NCBI GenBank assembly: GCA_902784465.1
Contig: CACZUZ010000005.1
Span: 18,302-82,301 of the forward strand
Direction of reading: 5' to 3'
Origin: an uncultured Bacteroidota bacterium
Lineage (GTDB): Bacteria > Bacteroidota > Bacteroidia > Bacteroidales > P3
DNA: 64,000 nt
Below are positions 44,067 through 52,077 of this stretch, piece after piece; position 1 is the first letter of the stretch, and every line of letters starts with the position of its first letter. A program made the position numbers and the translations under genes. The notes below the pieces were generated by a model, which was not told the origin of the DNA, did not search any database, and saw nothing but the letters and a program-made list of their open reading frames with translations.

Positions 44067-44291
44067 ATGACCGAAATAACTTTAAGAGTCACTGACGAAA
44101 GCCTTCTGCCCAGTTTCCGCAAGTTGATACGGAGTATCGATGGTATAGACATTGTGCCCACTAAACGTAAACGCAAGAGCGGTATTGAGCAGGCACTTGA
44201 AGACGTGGCCGTCGGACGGGTGACCGAGTGGAATGGTGGTGTGGACGAAATGTTTGACCATATCCTTGGTAAAGAATGGCGTACACAATAG
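44067..44291 (+). CDS. Antitoxin of a YafQ-type toxin-antitoxin pair
   Basis: 74 aa. The start has a good purine-rich site (CAGGAG, 8 bases before). EITLRVTDESLLPSFRKLIRSIDGIDIV is followed by a basic linker KRKRKSG and an acidic helical end (EQALEDVAVGRVTEWNGGVDEMFDHIL), as in small Bacteroidota antitoxins placed before YafQ/RelE-family toxins. It overlaps the original toxin start (ATG at 44276) by 16 bases. Expected to neutralise the toxin and repress its own promoter. Confidence 0.78.
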   Translation: MTEITLRVTDESLLPSFRKLIRSIDGIDIVPTKRKRKSGIEQALEDVAVGRVTEWNGGVDEMFDHILGKEWRTQ

Positions 44292-44549
44292 TATACTCAA
44301 ATTGAACGCTCCATGCGTCTTTGCCAGCGCAGAGGGCTAAATATGACGAAGTTGCGCGACGCATTGGCCATTCTGAAACAAGAGGGCACATTGCCCCGTC
44401 AATATCGTCCCCACAAGTTGTCTGGTTTTGCTGGCAACAATGTCTGGGAATGCCATATACAGCCCGACTGGCTTTTGGTGTGGCAACAATTCGATGAAGA
44501 ACTGGTGCTGCTGATGCTTGACACCGGCACTCACTCCGACATCTTCTAA
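44276..44549 (+). pseudogene. YafQ-family mRNA interferase toxin, frameshifted near its start
   Basis: The natural start ATG 44276 reads MAYTIVYSN and meets TGA at 44303-44305. The rest of a YafQ toxin continues in another frame: RSMRLCQRRGLNMTKLRDALAILKQEG ... HKLSGF ... WECHIQPDWLLVWQQ ... LMLDTGTHSDIF. The lost link (normally about S-N-x-F-x-R-S) suggests deletion of a few bases. The catalytic residues (His of HKL, HIQPD, final GTHSD) remain, so a shortened product from ATG 44313 is possible but would miss the first beta strand. Confidence 0.75.
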
Positions 44550-44615
44550 ACTATCACATCTTTATTTCTGCATAAGGGCGTCTGTTTGAAATGATAACGG
44601 ACAAACTGACATATT

Positions 44616-47183
44616 ATGCAGACCACAGAACAGATTCTCCCCACCATGCGGCGCGCGGTGCCGCAGATTTACATGTATGACGACACGTCGTTCCCCGGCT
44701 GGATAAAGATTGGGCAGACGACACGCAGCGATGTGCGGAAGCGCATCGACGAGCAGCACCCCATCACCGAGCCGCACAAGACCTATCACCTGCTGTGGCA
44801 CGACAAAGCCTTCTTTGCCGACGGCAGCGGCGAGAGTTTCAGCGACCACGACCTCCACGAGGTGCTGCGCCGCATGGGCAAGGAGCTGATAGGCGAATGG
44901 TGCCGCTGCTCGCTGCGCGAGGCCAAGGCCGCCTACGTGGCTGTGCGCAACAAAGACCACCTGACAGCTACGCTTGCCCGAGATTTGGACTATCGCATGC
45001 GGCCCGAACAGGAACAGGCGGTGCAGCAAACCGCCGACTACTTCGCCATGATGGACCGTGAGGAGCCCCACCGTCCCAGCCACTACCTGTGGAACGCCAA
45101 GATGCGCTTCGGCAAGACCTTTGCCACCTATCAGTTGGCCAAGCGGATGAAAGCCAAACGGGTGCTGGTGCTAACCTTCAAGCCCGCCGTCGAGGACTCG
45201 TGGCGCGACGACCTGCTTCGCCACCGCGACTTCGAGGGATGGCGGTACTACAGCAGCCGCGATGCGGATGCCACTAACGCATTAACTCATTCACACACCA
45301 ACGCATTCCCTTTGGTTGTCTTCGGCTCGTTCCAAGACTACCTCGGCCGCGACCGCTACGGCAACATCAAGCCCAAGAACGAGTGGGTGCACAGCATCGG
45401 CTGGGACCTCATCGTGTTGGACGAGTATCATTTCGGCGCCTGGAACGACAACGCCAAGAGCCTCCTCGACCTCGGCGACACCGATGCCAAGCGTCGACAG
45501 GCGGAAGAGGACGAGGTGATGCGCGAGAGCGGCATCGACGTGGAGAGCGGCCGCGCATGGGACGATGCGGACATGCCCATCAGCGGCAAGCATTTCCTCT
45601 ACCTCAGCGGCACCCCCTTCCGCGCCCTCGCCACAGGCGAGTTCATGGAGAACCAGATTTTCAACTGGACCTATCAGGACGAGCAGGCTCGGAAAGAGGC
45701 CGTCGGCGGCCCATATCTCGAGATGCCCACCATGGTGATGATGACCTACCAGATGCCGCAAGACCTCGGCGCCATGATAGAGCAGTGGGACATGGACGGC
45801 TTCGACCTCAACGAGTTCTTCCGGGCCGAGCCTGCCAAAGGCAAGAATGCCGCCACCTTCGTCCACGAGAAGGCGGTGCAGAAATGGCTCGACATCATCC
45901 GCGGCAAGACCCCCATCTATGGCGACAGCAGCTCGCCGCTCAACGAGCATCCTCCCCTGCCCTTCGAGGACACCCGTCTGCTCGACCTCTGCGCCCACAC
46001 CATGTGGTTCATGCCCAACGTGGCGGCGTGCGACGCCATGGAGGCACTGCTGCAACGGCCGGCCAACGGCTTCTACCAGACCTATCAAATCGTCAACTGC
46101 AGCGGCAGCAAGGCCGGCATAGGCGTGGATGCCCTCGAACCGGTGCGCAACGCCATGGGCGAGAACCCCTTGCAGACACGCACCATCACGCTGACCTGCG
46201 GCAAGCTGACCACCGGTGTCACCCTGCGGCCCTTGGGCGGCCTGCTGATGCTCCGCAACTGCAAGAGCCCCGAGACCTACTTCCAGACGGCTTTCCGCGT
46301 GCAGAGTCCCTGGACGGCCACCGACAAGGACGACCCCTCGAAGAAGACCATCCTCAAGCCCACCTGCTACGTCTTCGACTTCGCCCCCAACCGCGCCCTG
46401 CGCGAGGTGGTGACCTACGCCAACCAGTTGGACGTGGATGGTGTCGGCTCTGCCGACAACCAGCTCCACAGAGCCAACCGCCACATCACCGACAAGGTGA
46501 ACGACTTCATCAACTTCCTGCCCATCCTCCAGTTCGACGGTAGCTCTATGAAGCGTGTGGATGCCGCCGAGATACTCGACTTCGTCGACTACGGCACCAG
46601 CGCCACCCTGCTGGCACGACGCTGGAACAGCGCACAGCTGGTCAACGTCGACAACGCCACCCTGCAACGGGTGATCGACAACCCCGAGGCAATGGCTACC
46701 ATCATGAAGATTGAGGGCTTCCGCGCCTTGGGCAGCGACATCATCGAGAACATCGTCAACCGTGCCGAACGGATAAAGAAGCTGAAACGCGAGGCTGGCG
46801 ACGACCCCAAGAAAAAGAAAGAATTGTCAGCCGAGGAGAAAGAATACCGCAGCAAGCGCCGCGAGGTGCAGGAGAAGCTGATGAAGTTCGCCACGCGCAT
46901 ACCCATCTTCATGTATCTCACCGACTACCGCGAGGAGAGCCTCGAAGATGTCATCCGTAAGCTGGAACCCTCATTGTTTGAGCGGGTCACCGGACTGACC
47001 ATCGACGACTTCGACCTGTTGCTGCGTGTCGGCGTCTTCAACCGTGCGCAGATGAACGACGCCATACTCAAGTTCCGACGCTACGAAGATGCCTCACTGG
47101 CCTACACCGGAATGAACCGCCACGAAACAGACACCCGTATAGGCTTGATGGACAGCACCATACCCATAGAGGCAATCCTTTAG
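44616..47183 (+). CDS. GIY-YIG (T5orf172-like) nuclease fused to a DEAD/DEAH helicase
   Basis: 855 aa, the likely restriction/translocase component beside the methyltransferases. Residues about 17-105 match the T5orf172/GIY-YIG-like domain (IYMYDDTSFPGWIKIGQTTRSDVRKRI, FSDHDLHEVLRR ... GEWCRCSL). A superfamily 2 helicase follows: Walker A-like MRFGKT at 163-168, Walker B DEYH at 269-272, SGTPFRAL (motif III), and later the TGVTLRPLGG and FQTAFRVQSPW motifs of the second RecA domain. The C-terminal 300 residues are helical, with a lysine-rich patch. Residues about 218-231 (ATNALTHSHTNAF) are encoded by an octamer array and look inserted. GC-rich throughout. Confidence 0.8.
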   Translation: MQTTEQILPTMRRAVPQIYMYDDTSFPGWIKIGQTTRSDVRKRIDEQHPITEPHKTYHLLWHDKAFFADGSGESFSDHDLHEVLRRMGKELIGEWCRCSLREAKAAYVAVRNKDHLTATLARDLDYRMRPEQEQAVQQTADYFAMMDREEPHRPSHYLWNAKMRFGKTFATYQLAKRMKAKRVLVLTFKPAVEDSWRDDLLRHRDFEGWRYYSSRDADATNALTHSHTNAFPLVVFGSFQDYLGRDRYGNIKPKNEWVHSIGWDLIVLDEYHFGAWNDNAKSLLDLGDTDAKRRQAEEDEVMRESGIDVESGRAWDDADMPISGKHFLYLSGTPFRALATGEFMENQIFNWTYQDEQARKEAVGGPYLEMPTMVMMTYQMPQDLGAMIEQWDMDGFDLNEFFRAEPAKGKNAATFVHEKAVQKWLDIIRGKTPIYGDSSSPLNEHPPLPFEDTRLLDLCAHTMWFMPNVAACDAMEALLQRPANGFYQTYQIVNCSGSKAGIGVDALEPVRNAMGENPLQTRTITLTCGKLTTGVTLRPLGGLLMLRNCKSPETYFQTAFRVQSPWTATDKDDPSKKTILKPTCYVFDFAPNRALREVVTYANQLDVDGVGSADNQLHRANRHITDKVNDFINFLPILQFDGSSMKRVDAAEILDFVDYGTSATLLARRWNSAQLVNVDNATLQRVIDNPEAMATIMKIEGFRALGSDIIENIVNRAERIKKLKREAGDDPKKKKELSAEEKEYRSKRREVQEKLMKFATRIPIFMYLTDYREESLEDVIRKLEPSLFERVTGLTIDDFDLLLRVGVFNRAQMNDAILKFRRYEDASLAYTGMNRHETDTRIGLMDSTIPIEAIL
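45270..45309. repeat. Octamer array inside the helicase gene
   Basis: gccactaa, cgcattaa, ctcattca, cacaccaa, cgcattcc in register; the same word family as in the spacer at 42205-42244. It is in frame within the coding sequence. Confidence 0.88.
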
Positions 47184-47225
47184 CAATGCCTACACCGCCA
47201 GCCCTATGCAAGGGCATGCCGTTCT

Positions 47226-48512
47226 TCAAATGACGTGGCCTTCCAAATCGTGCTCCATGGCATCGTCGATGGTCACACTGTAGAACTCACCGGCTTTCAA
47301 TGGCTTGCCGGAATACACCAACACCTCGTCGTCGACCTCCGGCGAGTCATACTCAGTGCGACCCACCCAGTAGTCACCCTCGCGACGGTCGATAAGCACA
47401 CGGTATGTCTTACCCACGCGCTGCCGGTTGTTTTCCAGCGAGATGGATTCCTGTATGGCCATCAGCTCATCGATGCGGTTCTGCTTGGTCTCCTCGTCGA
47501 CGGGGTCGCCAAGTTCGAAGGCTGCCGTACCCTCTTCGGGCGAATAGGCGAAGACACCCATGCGGCTGAAGCGAGCCTGACGCACAAACTCTTTCAGCTC
47601 CTCGAAATCCGACTCGGTCTCGCCAGGATAGCCCACAATGAGGGTGGTACGGATGGCGACGTCGGGTATCTGGCGACGGAAATCGTCGAGCAACGCCAAT
47701 GTCCCCTCGCGGTCAATGCCACGCTGCATGGAAGCCAGCAGGTGTGTGCTGATATGCTGGAGAGGAATATCTATGTATTTGCAAATATTGGGATGGCTGG
47801 CTATCACCTCGATAGCATCCTTGGGGAACGAGGTCGGGTAGGTATAGTGCAGCCTTATCCATTCCGCTCCGCTCTCTTCGGCCAGACGGGTGAGCAACTC
47901 GCCAAGCCTACGCTCTCCATAGAGGTCCATACCGTAATAAGTGGTATCCTGCGCAATGACTATCAACTCCTTGACACCATCTGCCACCATCTCTCTGGCC
48001 TCGTCGACTATCTCTTCGACAGGTCTCGACACATGCTTGCCGCGTATCAGCGGTATGGCGCAATAGGAGCAGCTGCGATTGCAGCCCTCGCTGATTTTGA
48101 GGTATGCGTAATGCCTTGGCGTTGACTGCATACGCTCCGCCTCCAGCCGGTCATGGTATTCGGCTTCGAGCGAAAGCACCAGCTCGCCCCACTGGTGTAC
48201 CCCATAGAAAGCATCGATTTCCGGCATCTCCGCCCTCAGCTCCTTCTCATAGCGCTGAATGAGACAGCCCACGGCGATAAGCCTTCGCTGCTTGCGTCCA
48301 CGCTGCTTTACGGCAATTTGTTCCAGCAACACATTGACAGACTCCTCCTTGGCATCGCCGATAAAGCCACACGTGTTGACGATGACGATGTCGCAGTCGT
48401 TGCGCTGGCGGTCGAAATAGAGGTCGAAACCTGCCTTGCGAAGGTGACCGGCTATATGCTCGGAGTCGACGATGTTCTTCGAGCAACCCAGTGTGATAAT
48501 GTTGATCTTCAT
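47226..48512 (-). CDS. rimO: Ribosomal protein S12 methylthiotransferase RimO
   Basis: 428 aa radical-SAM enzyme that methylthiolates Asp of ribosomal protein S12. The N-terminal UPF0004 domain starts KINIITLGCSKNIVDSE, with cysteines for the second FeS cluster (NTCGF, GCLIQRY). The radical-SAM CxxxCxxC is in CNRSCSYCAIPLIRGKHVSRP. A C-terminal TRAM domain covers about 365-428 (GKTYRVLIDRREGDYWVGRTEYDSPEVDDEVLV). It overlaps the ftsY stop by 4 bases (48509-48512), an arrangement common in Bacteroidota. Confidence 0.96.
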   Translation of the reverse strand: MKINIITLGCSKNIVDSEHIAGHLRKAGFDLYFDRQRNDCDIVIVNTCGFIGDAKEESVNVLLEQIAVKQRGRKQRRLIAVGCLIQRYEKELRAEMPEIDAFYGVHQWGELVLSLEAEYHDRLEAERMQSTPRHYAYLKISEGCNRSCSYCAIPLIRGKHVSRPVEEIVDEAREMVADGVKELIVIAQDTTYYGMDLYGERRLGELLTRLAEESGAEWIRLHYTYPTSFPKDAIEVIASHPNICKYIDIPLQHISTHLLASMQRGIDREGTLALLDDFRRQIPDVAIRTTLIVGYPGETESDFEELKEFVRQARFSRMGVFAYSPEEGTAAFELGDPVDEETKQNRIDELMAIQESISLENNRQRVGKTYRVLIDRREGDYWVGRTEYDSPEVDDEVLVYSGKPLKAGEFYSVTIDDAMEHDLEGHVI

Positions 48513-49465
48513 TTCTCTTCGAACAGCGAGTCGACAAACTCTTCGGCATTGAAGACCTGAAGGTCGGTCATTTTCTCGCCAAGGCCTATATAGCGGACGG
48601 GGATTTTGAACTGGTCGCTGATGCCGATAATGACACCGCCCTTGGCGGTGCCGTCGAGCTTGGTGAGGGCAAGGGCATTGACCTCGGTGGCAGCGGTGAA
48701 CTGCTTGGCTTGCTCGATGGCGTTCTGGCCGGTAGAGGCGTCGAGGACCAGAAGCACCTCATGAGGCGCATCAGGCACCAGTTTCTGCATCACCTTCTTA
48801 ATCTTGGTCAGCTCATTCATCAAGCCCACCTTGTTGTGCAGACGACCGGCGGTATCGATGAGCACCACGTCGGTACCACGCGAAATGGCCGACTGCAAGG
48901 TGTCGTAAGCCACCGAGGCCGGGTCGGCATTCATACCCTGCGAGACGATGGAAACCCCCACCCTCTCTGACCAGATTGTCAGCTGGTCGACAGCGGCGGC
49001 ACGGAAAGTGTCGGATGCTCCCAGCAGGACACTCTTGCCAGCCTGCTTGAATTGATAGGCGAGCTTGCCTATGGTGGTGGTCTTGCCCACACCGTTGACA
49101 CCTACCACAAGGATAACGTAAGGCTTCTTGGCGAGTGGCGACGAGAAATCCTCGAATTCGTCATCATGATGCTGGTTCAGCAGCTGGGCAATCTCAGCCT
49201 TGAGAATGTTGTTAAGTTCCGAAACGCCAATATATTTGTCACGTTTGACACGCGCCTGGATATTGCCGATAATCTTTAGGGTGGTATCTACACCCACATC
49301 CGACGAGATGAGGTTCTCCTCGAGGTTGTCGAGTACCTCGTCGTCGACTGTCGACTTGCCAAGTATTGATTTAGAAAGCCTTGCAAAAAAATTGGTTTTG
49401 GTTTTCTCCAATCCCTTGTTCAAGGTTTCCTTTTTCTCACGGCTAAAAAATGAAAACAGGCCCAT
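48509..49465 (-). CDS. ftsY: Signal recognition particle receptor FtsY
   Basis: 318 aa SRP receptor GTPase that docks translating ribosomes at the membrane. NG domain: N helices at about 20-100 (FARLSKSILGKSTVDDEVLDNLEE), G1 GVNGVGKTTTIGKLA, DTFRAAAVDQL, G3 DTAGRLHNK, G4 TKLDGTAKGG and the C-terminal YIGLGEKMTDLQVFNAEEFVDSLF. The A domain is very short (GLFSFFSREKKETLNKGLEKT), as usual in this phylum. The next gene, rimO, begins within its stop. Confidence 0.97.
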   Translation of the reverse strand: MGLFSFFSREKKETLNKGLEKTKTNFFARLSKSILGKSTVDDEVLDNLEENLISSDVGVDTTLKIIGNIQARVKRDKYIGVSELNNILKAEIAQLLNQHHDDEFEDFSSPLAKKPYVILVVGVNGVGKTTTIGKLAYQFKQAGKSVLLGASDTFRAAAVDQLTIWSERVGVSIVSQGMNADPASVAYDTLQSAISRGTDVVLIDTAGRLHNKVGLMNELTKIKKVMQKLVPDAPHEVLLVLDASTGQNAIEQAKQFTAATEVNALALTKLDGTAKGGVIIGISDQFKIPVRYIGLGEKMTDLQVFNAEEFVDSLFEEK

Positions 49466-49617
49466 GGCTTACAGTTTTTTGTTCAGTTTACAGTTTACGG
49501 CTAAAAGATTTTGCAAAGATAGTGATTTTTTTTGACTTACGAGCGATTTCGGTGAAATTTAACAAAAAAGTTTTTTTTTCACAAAGACGCCGACGGCTCT
49601 ACAGGCATTCCCAAACT

Positions 49618-49642
49618 AAAAAACCCCGCCAAAAGACGAGGT
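49618..49642 (-). terminator. Terminator after the DUF4295 gene
   Basis: Minus strand CCTCGTC-TTTTG-GCGGGG stem (two G-T pairs) followed by TTTTTTAG. Lies between DUF4295 and ftsY, so ftsY/rimO may need their own promoter or read-through. Confidence 0.6.
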
Positions 49643-49671
49643 ATATTTACTTACAGAGTAGTAATAAGGAT

Positions 49672-49827
49672 TTATTTCTTCTTGAGATATTCCTGGACGT
49701 TGTCAGAGGGAACGATTTCCTCTTTGAAAACGTAAGCATTGGTCTTGGGTGAGCGGACCATGCGGATAACTTTTGCGAAGCTTTTGCCAGTGCTGGTTTT
49801 AAGTGTAGCGACAACTTTCTTTGCCAT
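49672..49827 (-). CDS. DUF4295 small ribosome-associated protein
   Basis: 51 aa: it starts MAKKVVATLKTSTGKSF and ends NVQEYLKKK. This matches DUF4295, a small basic protein found in Bacteroidota between rpmG and ftsY and thought to be ribosome-associated; its exact role is unknown to me. The gene follows rpmG by 20 bases in the same direction. Confidence 0.9.
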   Translation of the reverse strand: MAKKVVATLKTSTGKSFAKVIRMVRSPKTNAYVFKEEIVPSDNVQEYLKKK

Positions 49828-49847
49828 AATCTATACCCTCCTTTGAA

Positions 49848-50036
49848 CTATTTGATTTCTTTATGAACGGTTACTTTCTTGAGGAACGGATTATACTTTT
49901 TCAGTTCCAAACGTTCCGGGGTGTTCTTCTTGTTCTTGGTAGTGACATAACGCGACATACCGGGAACACCGCTGGTCTTCTGCTCGGTGCATTCCAGGAT
50001 TACCTGAACTCTTGCGTCTTTATTTTTCTTTGCCAT
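49848..50036 (-). CDS. rpmG: Ribosomal protein bL33
   Basis: 62 aa large-subunit protein. Start at 50036 because family members begin [18 protein letters not shown]; the frame is open 8 codons further but without purpose. Conserved [30 protein letters not shown]. No CxxC pairs, so the zinc-free form. In many Bacteroidota rpmB lies directly upstream; here it does not. Confidence 0.96.
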   Translation of the reverse strand: MAKKNKDARVQVILECTEQKTSGVPGMSRYVTTKNKKNTPERLELKKYNPFLKKVTVHKEIK

Positions 50037-50634
50037 TGTTTTACATTTTTGAGAGTGCAAAAGTACTACTATTTTTCAAACCAACAATCTTTTTTTGAAA
50101 TATTTTTACCAAATTCAATATTAAATACTAATTTTCAAGTAGATATAATATCTCATTTATGATTTTTTAGGAGTTGCAACATGGCTTTTTCTGCGTGGTA
50201 GAAGTCCTCTTTTGCCTGTTTTCGACCATCAAACGGGCGGTTTTATGCAATAATCGTGTACAATACAGACTATCATCCATTTACAGCATATCTGCACAAA
50301 ATCCAATCCTCGTCTTACGCAATACCTGTTATCGAAATAACAGATAAGGAAAACCGTCAAAGGGATTTCTCGCCTCACATATTAATATATATGGATTAGA
50401 CCATGCAACCACACATATCACGCATCCAAACAGATTGCAATATGCCAAAATGTCATGAAGAAAGATGCAAAAATTGCCGCAATTCGGAAATTTTGTCAGA
50501 ATTACGGCATCGGCATGGAACTTGTAACTAATAAGGCGTAACGCGATTGAAAGAACGGCAAACGAAAGGAACCGAGACATCAATCACCGACAACAAAAAA
50601 AAGTTTAACAATTAAAATATAGGAGATTAAAATC
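50037..50634. other. Intergenic region between divergent rpmG and hsp20, 598 bases
   Basis: AT-rich. It holds a short perfect hairpin (CTGTTAT/ATAACAG with loop CGA(A), about 50326-50343) and a purine-rich ribosome site AGGAG 8-12 bases before the hsp20 start. An open frame at 50329-50583 (minus) has no family resemblance. No CIRCE element or other known heat-shock operator is visible. Confidence 0.6.
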
Positions 50635-51078
50635 ATGTTAGTAGCAAGAAGAAACAATGACCTGATGAACACCATGTTCAACGAATTGCTCGACTGGAAC
50701 CGCTGGAACGGCATCTGCAGCACCGACGATCACCATGTGACCCCGAAAATGAATGTCAGCGAAAGCGACAAGGACTACCGCCTCGAGCTATGCATCCCTG
50801 GCATGAAGAAAGAGGACTTGAGCCTCAGCATCGACACCGACAACAACCTGGTCATCGAGATGCAACAGAAAGAAGAGGTCAAGGAAAACGACGAGAAACG
50901 CCACTACCTACGCCGCGAGTTCACCTCGACCCAGTTCAAGCACATGCTCACTCTCCCCGAGAACGTCAAGAAAGACGGCATCGGAGCCAAGGTTGAGAAC
51001 GGCATCCTCACCATCACCCTGCCCAAGTTCACCCCCGAAGAGCAGAAACAGTTGGCACAGACCATCACCATCGAATAA
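50635..51078 (+). CDS. hsp20: Small heat shock protein Hsp20/alpha-crystallin
   Basis: 147 aa ATP-independent holdase chaperone. The alpha-crystallin domain covers about 38-130 (TPKMNVSESDKDYRLELCIPGMKKEDLSLSIDTDNNLVIEM, then RHYLRREFTSTQFKHMLTLPENV and VENGILTITLPK). The short N-terminal region is MLVARRNNDLMNTMFNELLDW. Preceded by an AGGAG ribosome-binding site, uncommon in this phylum, and followed by a strong terminator. Likely monocistronic and stress-induced (inference). Confidence 0.95.
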   Translation: MLVARRNNDLMNTMFNELLDWNRWNGICSTDDHHVTPKMNVSESDKDYRLELCIPGMKKEDLSLSIDTDNNLVIEMQQKEEVKENDEKRHYLRREFTSTQFKHMLTLPENVKKDGIGAKVENGILTITLPKFTPEEQKQLAQTITIE

Positions 51079-51175
51079 AAAAAGTCAGCAACCAGCTGCC
51101 TACAACAGCAAAAAACAGGCAAACGTAACTACGCGATTAGCAAACGAACACACTAAGTATCAGCCCTGTGAAAAT

Positions 51176-51211
51176 AAATCGGGAACCTAACAGTTCCCGA
51201 TTTATTTTTTT
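51176..51211 (+). terminator. Intrinsic terminator after hsp20
   Basis: AAATCGGGAAC-CTAACA-GTTCCCGATTT, an 11-bp perfect stem, followed by ATTTTTTTT. Confidence 0.93.
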
Positions 51212-51215
51212 TGTG

Positions 51216-51224
51216 TAACTTTGC
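51216..51224 (+). promoter_or_regulatory. -7 element upstream of glsA
   Basis: TAACTTTGC immediately after the hsp20 terminator, 8 bases before the glsA ATG. The -33 region overlaps the terminator stem and is not consensus; a near-leaderless transcript is implied. Confidence 0.55.
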
Positions 51225-51231
51225 ACGTTTT

Positions 51232-52077
51232 ATGAAAGAAAAAAAGGAAATAACCAAGGAGACCATCAGCCTCGACAAAGTGCTGGCCGACAAGGGCATC
51301 AAAGCCCCTCGCTGGGTTGTCAAACTGCTGAACAGGTTTCTCCACGTCGACGAAATCAACAGCGTCCTATACAACAACCGCGACAAGGAAGGCGTCGACT
51401 TCGCCGTGGCGACAATGGAATATCTGGGCATAAACGTAGAAGTCGTCAACCCCGGTCGCATCCCCGTCGACGGCAACCCCATTGTGGTGGCCAACCACCC
51501 CCTGGGCGGACCCGACGGCATAGCGTTGATAGCAGCCATAGGCAAGGTGAGAAGCGACGTCAAGTTCCCCGTCAACGACTTCCTGATGCACGTCACACCG
51601 CTGAAACAGATATTTGTGCCCATCGACAAGGTGCACGGCAACCGCAACACCGCGGCGGGCATAAACGAAGCCTTCGCTTCCAACAACATCCTTCTCTATT
51701 TCCCCGCCGGCCTCTGCTCGCGGCGCATCAAAGGCAAAATCATGGACCTTGAATGGAAAGCCACCGTGGTCAAGAAAGCCATCGAGCACCACCGCGACAT
51801 CATACCCGTCAGCATCGAGGCCCGCAACCGCAGACGCTTCTACACCATCGCCAACCTACGCAAACGGCTGGGCATCAAGTTCAACTTCGAGATGGCACTG
51901 CTACCGGCCGAGATGTTTGCACAGAAAGGCAAGACGTTCCGCATGACCGTGGGCGAGCCCATACCATGGCAACAGTTCGCCGACGGCAAGCCCGCCAGAG
52001 TGTGGGCCGAGGAGCTGAGACAACAAATATACAGACAAGCCACCAACCAAACAACAAAACAAACACACAGACAATGA
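51232..52077 (+). CDS. glsA: Lysoglycine-lipid O-acyltransferase (PlsC-like)
   Basis: 281 aa membrane-associated acyltransferase. The ATG at 51232 is chosen because an upstream part of the frame overlaps the promoter. The catalytic motif is NHPLGGPDG at 88-96, an Hx5D variant typical of the OlsA/GlsA-like branch rather than classic Hx4D. FPAGLCSRR serves as the substrate-binding FPEG-like motif. With the N-acyltransferase gene overlapping its stop (ATGA at 52074), it matches the glsA-glsB glycine-lipid pair described in Bacteroides thetaiotaomicron. The C terminus is rich in T, Q and N (unusual tail). Confidence 0.82.
   Translation: MKEKKEITKETISLDKVLADKGIKAPRWVVKLLNRFLHVDEINSVLYNNRDKEGVDFAVATMEYLGINVEVVNPGRIPVDGNPIVVANHPLGGPDGIALIAAIGKVRSDVKFPVNDFLMHVTPLKQIFVPIDKVHGNRNTAAGINEAFASNNILLYFPAGLCSRRIKGKIMDLEWKATVVKKAIEHHRDIIPVSIEARNRRRFYTIANLRKRLGIKFNFEMALLPAEMFAQKGKTFRMTVGEPIPWQQFADGKPARVWAEELRQQIYRQATNQTTKQTHRQ

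Noticed and set aside
49467-49500. Further heptamer array (cagttta words) upstream of ftsY
   Set aside because: Only two clear words are in register; too short to separate from chance.
50329-50583. Minus-strand open frame upstream of rpmG as a possible rpmB
   Set aside because: Sequence is Leu/Phe/Cys-rich and lacks the basic L28 pattern; no suitable start.
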